Assembly (NCBI GenBank): GCA_950097015.1
Contig: CATNEN010000011.1
Span: 1,364,001 to 1,428,000, forward strand
Source of the DNA: Macrostomum hystrix
Taxonomy: Eukaryota > Platyhelminthes > Macrostomidae
Direction of reading: 5' to 3'
DNA length: 64,000 bases
Shown here: one piece after another, positions 1 to 12,200 of the stretch
Layout: every line of letters starts with the position of its first letter
Numbering within the stretch: position 1 is the stretch's first letter
Notes under the pieces: generated by a model
The model's database searches: none
Seen by the model: the letters and a program-made list of their open reading frames with translations, nothing else
Told to the model about the DNA's origin: nothing
Translations under genes and position numbers: made by a program

Positions 1-126
1 GTTGGTCGGCAGTCGCTCGTCAGCAGGCATTCTAGAGGCTGTGACAAGTGAGTATATTGGACTCACGCATCAAATGAGGTTCGCTTTACAATAACTAACA
101 AACTACATGTAGAAATCTGAGAATAT

Positions 127-180
<54 letters not shown>
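127..180. repeat. (CAG)18 microsatellite
   Basis: Uninterrupted CAG triplets followed by a T6 run. Not within a recognised gene. Confidence 0.98.
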
Positions 181-181
<1 letters not shown>

Positions 182-309
182 TTTTTGTGTTAGCCAGAAT
201 ATTAATATTTGATCAATATTGGAAAATAAGAGACGATGCCCGGAACGATTAAACAAATTACCTTATCTATAAATATATACTTTTCTCCGATTACTGAAAC
301 TCAGCTCGG

Positions 310-1533
310 AAACAGGGAGTGAGGGGTAGAAACAGAAAGTAGTGAGGGGTAGAAACAGAAAGTAGTGAGGGGTAGAAACAGAAAGTAGTGAGGGGTAGAA
401 ACAGAAAGTAGTGAGGGGTAGAAACAGAAAGTGAGGGGTAGAAACAGAAAGTAGTGAGGGGTAGAAAAAGAAAGTGAGGGGTAAAAACAGAAAGTGAGGG
501 GTAGAAACAGAAAGTGAGGGGTAGAAACATAAAGTGAGGGGTAGAAACAGTAAGTGAGGGGTAGAAACATAAAGTAGTGAGGGGTAGAAACAGAAAGTAG
601 TGAGGGGTAGAAACAGAAAGTGAGGGGTAGAAACAGAAAGTAGTGAGGGGTAGAAACAGAAAGTTCGGGGTAGAAACAGAAAGTAGTGAGGGGTAGAAAC
701 AGAAAGTAGTGAGGGATAGAAACAGAAAGTAGTGAGGGGTAGAAACAGAAAGTGAGGGGTAGAAACAGAAAGTGAGGGGTAGAAACAGAAAGTAGTGAGG
801 GGTAGAAACATAAAGTGAGGGGTAGAAACGAAAACTAGTGAGGGGTAGAAACAGAAAGTAGTGAGGGGTAGAAACAGAAAGTAGTGAGGGGTAGAAACGG
901 AAAGTAGTGAGGGGTAGAAACAGAAAGTGAGGGGTAGAAACAGAAAGTAGTGAGGGGTAGAAACAGAAAGTTCGGGGTAGAAACAGAAAGTAGTGAGGGG
1001 TAGAAACAGAAAGTGAGGGGTAGAAACAGAAAGTAGTGAGGGGTAGAAACAGAAAGTTCGGGGTAGAAACAGAAAGTAGTGAGGGGTAGAAACAGAAAGT
1101 AGTGAGGGATAGAAACAGAAAGTAGTGAGGGGTAGAAACAGAAAGTGAGGGGTAGAAACAGAAAGTGAGGGGTAGAAACAGAAAGTAGTGAGGGGTAGAA
1201 ACATAAAGTGAGGGGTAGAAACGAAAACTAGTGAGGGGTAGAAACAGAAAGTAGTGAGGGGTAGAAACAGAAAGTAGTGAGGGGTAGAAACGGAAAGTGA
1301 GGGGTAGAAACAGAAAGTAGTGAGGGGTAGAAACAGAAAGTGAGGGGTAGAAACAGAAAGTAGTGAGGGGTTGAAACAGAAAGTAGTGAGGGGTAGAAAC
1401 AGAAAGTGAAGGGTAGAAACAGAAAGTAGTGAGGGGTAGAAACAGAAAGTAGTGAGGGGTAGAAACAGAAAGTGAGTGGTAGAAACAGAAAGTAGTGAGG
1501 GGTAGAAACAGAAAGTGAGGGGTGGAAACAGAG
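310..1533. repeat. 1.2-kb minisatellite, 20/23-bp unit
   Basis: Unit GTGAGGGGTAGAAACAGAAA with or without an extra GTA. A higher-order block recurs with a 393-bp shift: the variants GAGGGATAGAAA and ACGAAAACTAGTG occur at 711 and 829 and again at 1,104 and 1,222. Lies outside the RNF213-like gene. Confidence 0.97.
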
Positions 1534-1535
1534 AG

Positions 1536-2646
1536 ACTGCTATTGAACAATCCAACAGTAGACATGTGACCAAAGCTGCTAGAAGACAGTACACAAGGTC
1601 GGCTTGAGGGCAAATTGCCAATCTGTGACACTCCATATTGCTTTTCTTTCATCCGAGCGCTGTTCAACTTGGGAAAACACAGTCGCAGTCGCTTTTACAT
1701 CCCATATTCCCAAACAAACAGACGGGAAGACACAAACGCACGGCTACAAGGGCTTGATGACAATCTTTTCCCCATTCTTCCCCAAACAGGATAAGAAGAA
1801 AAAACTGGAAAGGCAGATTTCAATCGAGTGTGACAGCTGTTACTTTTCATCGCCGTTGCTTTTTTTCTGATTGATCCGACACCTTTTCAGGCAGGATCTG
1901 TTGGGGATCTTATAAGGGGAGGGGATTAAAGAAGCACTCGACCACGCGTAAACCAAGTACGCAAGGACATTGTTAGTTTAAATGATGAAGCTAAATCTCT
2001 TTCATGAGACGCCCAAAATTAACTCAAACGAAACTAGATTTTTTATGAGTAATAAATTAGATAATTAAAACAAATGACAAAATATAATAAGCTACTGTGC
2101 ATTTATTTTTCACTTTTTGGTGCGCTTGTTATAACGAGTAAAAAACAGGGAAATCTGATCAATCAAAGTCGGCATGCTCGACAGACTTTCAGAATGAAAT
2201 CTGGAATAAAAATAGTACAAATATAGACGCTGAATTTACTACTGTCGCTTTTAGATAACACATTAGTTGTCAGTAGTCAGATACGATTATAACCACAAAA
2301 ATAGTAAATAATTAATTCATTATTTCGTTTTAGAGAATGACAGAAGGCGAAAGATATTATTTAATGTAGGGCGCATAACTAGACTAACAAACTAACTAAC
2401 ATAACTAAACAAACATGATAAATAATGAAACCAGGTTTCAAAAATACAAAAATATATAAATTTTGGTTGTATTAATCAACGTTTTAGTAAATCCTCAAAT
2501 CGATTAATTAGTTACTTTCAACTAGATCCTCAAATTTAGATTTAGCAACCCATTTTAAAGAGTTCGTCAAACAAAAACAAAAAAATATATTCCCTTGCTC
2601 ATAAATTCAATCCGAATGGGAATAGTCAAGTCAAAGTCAACATTGG
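1536..2646. other. 3' flank of the RNF213-like gene
   Basis: AT-rich non-coding sequence, probably including the 3' UTR downstream (leftward) of the stop at 2,647. No array, SINE or second gene seen. Confidence 0.5.
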
Positions 2647-3241
2647 TCAGTGATTCCTATTAAGCCAGATCCACAGCAAGCCGGCGTGTTTGCACATCAA
2701 CTGCCTATCGAAGTCGTCAAACACGCGATTGTAGTCGTCGATAATGTCGCCTAGATCGCACAGAGGATAGTCAGCCAGTGAGGCTTCAGTTCGCAGATCC
2801 AAGGCCAGCAGTTGATGCAGCCGCTCGTTAAGCAGCTCCCGCTTGCCAGTTGACCCACTGGGCAGTGGCGAGTCGCCGCTGAAGACGGGCAGGCGGGTTT
2901 GACCCCGACAGGCCTCCGGGAGGCAGTGGTCCAGCATGCCGGCGTCAAGCAGCAGTTGCCAACGTAGCCGATCCAGACGCAGCCACAGAGCTCTGGCGTC
3001 GGTGACTCTGGCTGAGCGAAGGCAGTCGGGCAGGCTGTCTGGCATTCGCAGCACGTCGGTGACGAAGCCGCCGAGCTCCGGACTAGACGGAGCATCCGGC
3101 TGCATGATGCACAGGAATTTGATGACGGTGAGCAGGGTGTCCTCAACTAGGCTGGTCACGGTGCCCAGATTTGTGCCGAGTTCGTTGAGCAGGTCCTGCT
3201 CAAGGCTGGGATCGAGTCGCTCCGATTGAGTTGGGACGCAC
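2647..3241 (-). CDS. RNF213: RNF213-like exon 43: C-terminal exon with stop
   Basis: Last coding exon: VPTQSERLDPSLEQDLLNEL, through TSLVEDTLLTVIKFLCIMQP, to LLWIWLNRNH and a TGA at 2,647-2,649. Family similarity is weaker here, as expected for the RNF213 C-terminal domain. Acceptor CATATCGTACAG. A candidate AATAAA on the minus strand at 2,102-2,107 lies about 540 bp downstream; it is only a guess for the poly(A) signal. Confidence 0.87.
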
Positions 3242-6200
3242 CTGTACGATATGCGTTTAAGCGGGACAGAAAGTCGGTAAATTTTCTAACGAGTAAACAT
3301 ATACTTTTAAAATGATATGTAACTCATAGATACATAGATACATGAGAAATGATCTCATTCGAGTTTAGAGGAAAGTCGAAGATTTGTTCCGATTGAACGA
3401 AGGAAGAAAGGAAGGGGAGGAAGCTCGGACAGAGTGCCCTGTAAAAAATTCGGCTGCTTCTTCGGCGGGTTTTTTGTGCAAAATAGTAGTGGAATCTACC
3501 AAAATCCCCCCCTATCTCGCAAGAGTTAAAGAAACCGCCCAGGAAGCAGCCGATGTAACCGTAAATTGTGCGGAAACCGCCGAACAATCACCCGAACCAG
3601 TGGCCCATGGGACAACCAGAGAATTATTTACGGGCGATTCCTCGGCGGTTTCTGAGCATGGAATCTTCCGAACTGGAGGATTCTTTGGGTGATTCCATTT
3701 CACCACCAATAAGCAACGAGAAAACGCCCAGTTGGGTAGATTCTAAGCATGGAATCATCCGATTGGTATGTTTCCAGCGTTCGGCTGTTTCTTTTTCTGG
3801 AAACACCGCAGATTCCAACTGGAATCACCCAAAGAAACATCCCTATTTTTAGCGGGTGAAGGGAGGATATGAGAGTGAGACACCACCACCTACCCAACCA
3901 CCTGCACTGATCCACCCACCCAACCCCACACCACCCCACACCCACTCCAATTATAAGAGTTTACGGACTTATCTATGGGACATAAATCTAGATAGAGCAA
4001 AACAAATCTATGGGACACGCAAGTCTCAATACTCTTATGAAAGCCCAGGCCTTTTTCTAAGAAACACCAGAATCCCTGTGGAATCAAAAGATATTAGATT
4101 ATTCAAAAAAATTCTTATATTGTTGCTCAGAAAACAACTATAGTTTTTTTCATACCTGTGTTCAATTACGTTTATTCATACGATTCCCAGATATATCGTA
4201 AGAAATCGAAGGTATGTCCCAAGAAATCCAAGAAATTTCTAAGAAATCAAGGATTTTCTCCACAGAAATCCCAGATATTTTCATAGAAACGTCACATTTT
4301 TTTTCACAGAAATCCCAGACTGTTTCCACAGAAATCCAAGATTTTCCCACAAGAAATCCAAGATTTTCAAGCTTCCATCGAGAACTCCGAGATATTTCAC
4401 CCGTACCTGCGCAGTCTATCTAGCAGCTCCTTGACGTTGAACTCCTCCTTGTAGACAATCAGTCGCGGGTGTCCAACAATTCGGCGACGTCCTCGAAGGC
4501 ACCGATCGGCCAGTTGAGTCTGCAGGCCGGAGAAATTGTACTCCAGACGGTTGCCCTGTCCCACCTGAAGGGAATAGTCAGCGTTGCCTAGCAACAGTGG
4601 CAGCAGATCGCGCTCGGGATCATACGTGACCACAGCCGATGAGGTGATGGCGGAGCCGATGTCCACAGACTCGGTCAGGTCCGGGCCAATGTTGGCCAGC
4701 TCCAGCAGGCGATTCTGGGCATCGGCCAGCAGCTGCAGCAGGCCGACAATGCAGCGGCCCCAAGGGCGCCTGGAACATTGCGCGGGAAATTAGAGAAAAA
4801 ATTATTGACATCCCAACACTCATGATCAGACCCGCAAGTACGCCGAATCCCAGATCCCGACAAACTTAAAATCCCAGATCCCAAGAATCTTAAAATACCA
4901 GATCCCAAGAATCTTAAAATCCTAGACCCCAAGAATCTGGAAATCCCAGATCCCAAGAATCTTAAAATACCAGATCCCAAGAATCTTAAAATCCTAGACC
5001 CCAAGAATCTTAAAATACCAGATCCCAAGAATCTTAAAATACCAGATCCCAAGAATCTTAAAATCCTAGACCCCAAGAATCTGAAAATCCCAGATCCCAA
5101 GAATCTTAAATCCTAGAACCCAAGAATCTGAAAATCCCAGATCACAAGAATTTCAAAATCCCAGATCTCAAGAATCTGAAAATCCCAGATCCCAAGAATC
5201 TTAAAATCCCAGATCCCAAGAATCTTAAAATCCCAGATCCCAAGAATCTAAAACTCCCAGATCCCGAGAATCTTAAAATCCTAGATCCCAGGAATCTGGA
5301 AATCCTAGACCCCAAGAATCTGAAAATCCCAAATCGCCATTAATTTGAAATTCCAGATCCCAGTAACTTGAAATACTAAATCCCCAGTAACATGAAATCC
5401 CAGATCCCAGTAACTTTTCTATCCCTATCCCTAGATCCCAAAAAGATTCCGAAAAATCTCAGATCCCAAATACAGGTTAGGATTAGGCTTAGCACCAATC
5501 GATAAAATATTTACCTGCTAGGCATGAGAGCAGCAATAGGCCAGGCTCCGGTGCACTCAACTCCCATTTTATCCAGCGCCAGTTTTCCAGTGTCCTTGTA
5601 TCTGGCGATGCTAATTTTGTCCCGCAAATCGTTCCAAACATTCCTAAAAATAGCCACAGCCTCAGCCCAGCGACCTCTGCTTTTCGTTCTCAAACCGTCC
5701 AGAGAGTTGGAGCCGGACTCGGCCTCGGCTAGGCTCAGCTTGCCGCTGTGATTGGCCACCAGATCGTTGGCTAGCCAGGCCAGGATTGGCAGGGCGCGAA
5801 TGTGCCGCAGCACCGGCTCCTGGTCGAAGAATTCTTGAACCAGGGCGAACTCGCCGGCTAGGCCGCTGCCCAGCTCGCGCAGTCTTTGAGCAGCGTGCTC
5901 AACTGTGACAGCTTGACGATAGCGCCAAGCGGCAGCCTGCACAGTCTCCTCGCTGTCCTCTCTGCTAGTCTCGTGCACCAGGGCCACCAGCGAACAGGTC
6001 AGGCCAATCTGCAATTTGGCGCGAATTCAAATTTATAATCGTGACGGAATGACGGTTCAGGGTTTTGGGAGCTAGAAAACTATTCGTTTAGAGAACCTGA
6101 ATTTTTGGAGCCTGAAGGTTTAGAAAGCATGAATGTTCAGAGAGCCAGTAAGTTTAAGTGACCTGAAGGTTCAGGGGACCTAAACGTTTTGGGGGAATGA

Positions 6201-9200
6201 AAATTCAGGAGGCCTGAAGGTTAAAGTAGCCTGAAGGTTCAGGAGACGATCTGAAGTTTCAGGGAACCTGAAGGTTCATGGTGCCTGAAGGAGTATAATG
6301 TCAAAATAGCCTGGATTTTTAAGGAGCCTGAAGGTCCTAAGAGCCTGAAAGTTCCAGGAGCCTAAAGGTTCAGCGGGCCTGAAGACTCAGGGAGCCTGAA
6401 ACTTAAGGGAGCCTGAAGGTTAAGGGAGCCTGAAGGTTCAGGGAGCCTGAAGGTTAGGGTCGCCTGAAGGTTCAGTGAGACTGAATGTTCAGCAAGCCTG
6501 AAAGTTAAGCGAGCCTGAAGGTTCAGGGAGCCTGTAGGTTCAGGGAGACTGAAGTTTCAGAGGGCCTAAAGGTTAAGGGGGCCTGAAGGCTCAGGTATTT
6601 CGATTGTGTCCTTGGGCGGATTCCAGGTTTTTGGAGCTTTTATAAACGGCCAAAAATCATTAAAAAAGAGAAGCACTCTCACCTGCACATCGGACATGGA
6701 CCTGTTGGCAGTCTGCAGTCTCTCTGCTAGTCTCTCTGTCACAGGACTGATCATTCGATCCCACAGTAGAGCCTCCAGATCTCGCCTCTGATCCTGAGTT
6801 GCCAGCTGCAGCTGCCCGGTGCGACTAGGCGCCTCGGCCAACGCGTTCAAGGCCAGGTGAAGCGCAAGACAGGCGTCCTCACCGCTGTGCCCGCTGGCGT
6901 GACAGAATCTGGCCGAGTCGCGCCTAAAGTGCTCACGCATCGAGTCGGCAATGGAGGCCTCAGGTCTAGCGGCTAGTGAGGCCAGCGACAGGAGCATCCG
7001 GGTGAGGGCCGTAGCAACCGGCGTGAGATTCCTAATGGCCTGCGGCTGGCCGGTGGCATTCAGATTAACAAAACCGCGCGGGCTCTGATCTTCGCGAGCC
7101 AGAAGAGGATTATTGCCGGCTGCCGGGTTGTGTTGAGCGCCACCGATGGGTGCTGAGCAGTCGGGACAGTTTGATAGCTCCATTGGCCGGCCGCACTAGT
7201 TTATGGATGGCGGGGCAGGGGGACATTTCTGTGCTGGGGATTTTTTTGACGGTTTCCAAGGTGAAGCAGGCTCCCAGTTATTCAGGAGAGACCTGAAGAC
7301 ACTGACGGTTCAGGAGAAAACCTGAAGGTTCAGGAGAAGACCTGAAGGTTCAGGAAAAGAACTGAATGTTCAGGAGAAGATCTGAAGCTTCAGGAAAATA
7401 CCTGAAGGTTCAGGGGAATATATGAATGTTCAGGAGAAGATCTAAAGGTTTAGGAGAATATTTGAATGTTCAGGAGAAGATCTGAAGCTTCAGGAAAATA
7501 CCTGAAGGTTCAGGGGAATATATGAATGTTTAAGAAACAGGAGACGAATCAAGATTGAAGAGAGAACTTTCTTAAGAAAGTCAAGAGAAAAATGCAACAG
7601 TAAATTTAAAATAATTTAGACTTACATTGCCGATGTAGTAAGGATGACCATTTGGACAGACTAAAAAATACAAAGTTAAACAATTATTTAGTGAATAAAA
7701 AAATCATAGCATCATCACACACTCGTACTCACAATAGACAGTCGGATTGTCGCCTTCAATTCCCTTCTGTTTGCGCACAGCCCGATAAAGCTCGTGCAAC
7801 TCATCGTGAGGCATTGCGGGCAGATAGTAGGCGGCAATATCATCGGTTCCCATGGCAACAAATAGTTTAATTAGAATATCGTCTTCGCCTTGGCGCAATG
7901 CCAGAGTGAAGGCCATGTGGAGCGCGAGGCAGGCTAACGAGTGGGCCCCCTGCCAATCAACGTCGATGATTGGCTGCAGGCGCTGCTCGTAGATCTCCTG
8001 GGATTTGAGGCAAGATTTGATGGGAAGACGAGAGATTATCCTGAGATTAGGATTTCTCAGCGCTATAATCCCGCGACATTGATTTTTTAGCTATAAACCT
8101 TCTAGGATGGGAATTCTCCAGGAAAAATAATTCGGCGATGGGATTCCCAGCTACAATGATTCTAGGATGGGGATTCCCCAAATAAAATAATTCGTAGATG
8201 GGATTCCCCGGCTACAATGATTCTAGGATGGGCATTCCCCAATTACAATAATTCGTAGATGGGATTCCCCAGCTACAATGATTCTAGGATGGGGATTCCC
8301 CAATTACAATAATTCCTAGATGGGATTCCCCAGCTACAATGATTCTAGGATGGGGATTCCCCAATTACAATAATTCGTAGATGGGATTCCCCAGCTACAA
8401 TGATTCTAGGATGGGGATTACCCAATTACAATAATTCCTAGATGGGATTTCCCAGCTACTATGATTCTAGGATGGGGATTCCCCAATTACAATAATTCGT
8501 AGATTGGATTCCCCAGCTACAATGATTCTAGGATGGGGATTACCCAATTACAATAATTCCTAGATGGGATTTCCCAGCTACTATGATTCTAGGATGGGGA
8601 TTCCCCAATTACAATAGTTCGTAGATTAGATTCCCCAGCTACAATGATTCTAGGATGGGGATTACCCAATTACAATAATTCGTAGATGGGATTCCCCAGC
8701 TACAATGATTCTAGGATGGGGATTCCCCAATTACAATAATTCGTAGATTGGATTCCCCAGCTACAATGATTCTAGGATGGGGATTACCCAATTACAATAA
8801 TTCCTAGATGGGATTTCCCAGCTACTATGATTCTAGGATGGGGATTCCCCAATTACAATAGTTCGTAGATTAGATTCCCCAGCTACAATGATTCTAGGAT
8901 GGGGATTACCCAATTACAATAATTCGTAGATGGGATTCCCCAGCTACAATGATTCTAGGATGGGGATTCCCCAAATAAAATAATTCGTAGATGGGATTCC
9001 CCAGCTACAATGATTCTAGGATGGGGATTCCCCAATTACAATAATTCGTAGATGGGATTCCCCAGCTACAATGATTCTAGGATAGGGATTCCCCAATTAC
9101 AATAATTCGTAGATGGGATTCCCCAGTTACAATGATTCTAGGATGGGGATTCCCCAAATAAAATAATTCGTAGATGGGATTCCCCGGCTACAATGATTCT

Positions 9201-12200
9201 AGGATGGGCATTCCCCAATTACAATAATTCGTAGATGGGATTCCCCAGCTACAATGATTCTAGGATGGGGATTCCCCAATTACAATAATTCCTAGATGGG
9301 ATTCCCCAGCTAAAATGATTCTAGGATGGGGATTCCCCAATTACAAGAATTCTTAGATGGGATTCCCCAGCTACAATGATTCTAGGATGGGGATTACCCA
9401 ATTACAATAATTCGTAGATTGGATTCCCCAGCTACAATGATTTTAGGATGGGGATTCCCCAATTACAATAATTCCTAGATGGGATTCCCCAGCTACAATG
9501 ATTCTAGGATGGGGATTCCCCAGCTACAATGATTCTAGGATGGGGATTCCCCAATTACAATAATTCGTAGATTGGATTCCCCAGCTACAATGATTCTGGG
9601 ATGGGGATTCCCCAATTACAATAATTCGTAGATGGGATTCCCCAGCTACAATGATTCTAGGATGGGGATTACCCAATTACAATAATTCGTAGATGGGATT
9701 CCCCAGCTACAATGATTCTAGGATGGGGGATTCCCCAATTACAATAATTCGTAGATGGGATTCCCCAGCTACAATGATTCTAGGATGGGGATTCCCCAAT
9801 TACAATAATACCTAGATGGGATTCCCCAGCTACAATGATTCTAGGATGGGGATTACCCAATTACAATAATTCTAAGATGGGATTCCCCAGCTACAATGAT
9901 TCTAGGATGGGGATTACCCAATTACAATAATTCTAAGATGGGATTCCCCAGCTACAATGATTCTAGGATGGGGGATTCCCTAATTACAATAATTCTAAGA
10001 TGGGATTCCCTCAGCTACAATGATTCTGGGATGGGGACAAGATAATAATTAAGGATAGGGATTCTCCAGGCAGAATAATTCCAGAATGGGGATTTGCGGC
10101 TCCGGCTTCATAGGGATTAGAGGAATAGGGATTTTTTAAGAAAAATAATCAGCACACACCTTTGCTCTGTTAGGCATGAAATTGGCCATAGCCTCAGTAG
10201 TTTTCGCCAGATTCTCATTGTTGCAGTTGCCCTCAACGTAACGAGCTTTGTAAACTCCTGCAGCAATGGCCAAGCAGATGAGAAGCTTCTCGGTCTCGTT
10301 CAGCTTCAATTTCTGCGTTTGAGTGACAGTTTACAAAATCTATTTGTAGAGTAACGAATTTATTCGTTGTAATAACGGAATGAAAAATGAATGAATTTAT
10401 GCATTCATGTATTCATGAATAAGTGAATTAACGAATTAATGAGTGAATTAACAGAAAAAAACCGTATGAATGAAACGGACGAATGGGCGAATTAACGGGG
10501 AAAATGAAACTAACGAATGAATGAGTAAATTAACGGACTCAGAGGTAAATTAACGGATGAATGAGTGAGTTAACGGATGAATAGGTAAAATAACGGATAA
10601 ATGAGTGAATCAAGGGGAAATGTATGAATTAACGGATGAATGAGTGAATTAACGGATTCAGAGGTAAATTAACGGATGAATGAGTGAATTAACGGATTCA
10701 GAGGTAAATTAACGGATGAATGAGTGAATTAACGGATTCAGAGGTAAATTAACGGATGAATGAGTGAATTAACGGATTCAGAGGTAAATTAACGGATGAA
10801 TGAGTGAATTAACGGATTCAGAGGTAAATTTACGGATGAATGAGTGAACTAAAACATAAATCGGTGAATTAAGGGATGAATGAGTGAACTACCGGATGAA
10901 TGAATAAATTAACCGATGAATTTGTGAATAACTGATGAATCAATCAAGCAACAGAACCTTCATTTCCTTGGACAGCTGGGCCACTCCAGACAAATAGCCG
11001 GTCCAAAATGCGTCTCTCAACCGTCTGTAGGTAGCGGAATGGCACAGAAGCAGTTCTGGCTCCTGGACGCGACCTTCGAGGCTGTTTAACTCGGCTGCGA
11101 AGATTCTGCCAAGGCCGCGCGGATCCTGACGAAGGGCGACCAGACCGGCTGCCACGCCCAGTCGACGGCAGAGACAGCGCAGTAGATAGATGCGGGGCCA
11201 GGGCTGGAAAATGTAAATTCGTTAAGTTCGCCAACTTCCGTTAACTAGATTCGTTAAATTTCCTTTTCAAGACTAGACTTTTTACTTTCGTTAACTGAAT
11301 TCGTTAACTTTCGTTAACTCAATTCGTTAACTTTCGTTAACTGGATGCGTTAAACTTCGCTAAATAGATTTTTTAACTTTTGGTAAATTTTAGAGCGTTG
11401 ACTTTTGTTGAGTAGATTCGAGAATGTTCGTTACCTGGATTGGTTAACTTTCGCTAAAAAGATTCGTTAATTTTCGGTAACTTTGAGACCGTTGGTTGAC
11501 TCGCTAAATATAATCATTAACTTTCGTTCACTGAATTCATTAACTTTCGTTCACTGAATTCGTTAACTTTCGTTCACTGAATTCATTAACTTTCGTTCAC
11601 TGAATTCGTTAACTTTCGTTCACTGAATTCATTAACTTTCGTTCACTGAATTCGTTAACTTTCGTTCACTGAATTCGTTAACTTTCGTTCACTGAATTCG
11701 TTAACTTTCGTTCACTGAATTCATTAACTTTCGTTCACTGAATTCGTTAACTTTCGTTCACTGCATTCGTTAACTTTTGTTGTTGTGGATTCTGTAGATG
11801 AAGGATTCGTTAAATTTCGCAAAATAGATTTGGTAATTTTCGGTACTTCTTAGATCGCTGAATTTGGTTGACTTTCGTTAACTATCGCTAAGTATAATCG
11901 TTAACTTGCGTTCACTGGATTCGCTTACTTAACTAGATGTGATGAGCAGAAAAAATTATATTTGGAATCCTACCTGGTTAGGATTAGCCAATCGATTAGG
12001 CAAATCGGCGATGGGCCCAGAAGCTGAAAATGGTGACGACTTGGCGATTATTCGGTCAGCCAGCAGGCCCAGGCCAATGCGCCAAGTGGCGAGCCGATTC
12101 AGCAGGCCGATTAACTGAGCCGGCGATCTCGAGGTCCGATCAGTGTCGCGACGGTCCGCGGTCGGCGGTGGCAGCGGCGACAGTTCCGTTGACAGCCAGT

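Noticed and set aside
263-1667. Open frames of about 457 codons on the minus strand
   Set aside because: Translation of a 20/23-bp minisatellite (repeating SVSTPH/FLFLPLTT); several overlapping frames are open at once and there is no unique protein.
1604-1870. 88-codon plus-strand frame in the left flank
   Set aside because: No similarity, signal or neighbour supporting a gene.
8045-10120. CRISPR-like array of regular repeats
   Set aside because: Repeats are head-to-tail without unique spacers, in a eukaryotic intron; it is a minisatellite.
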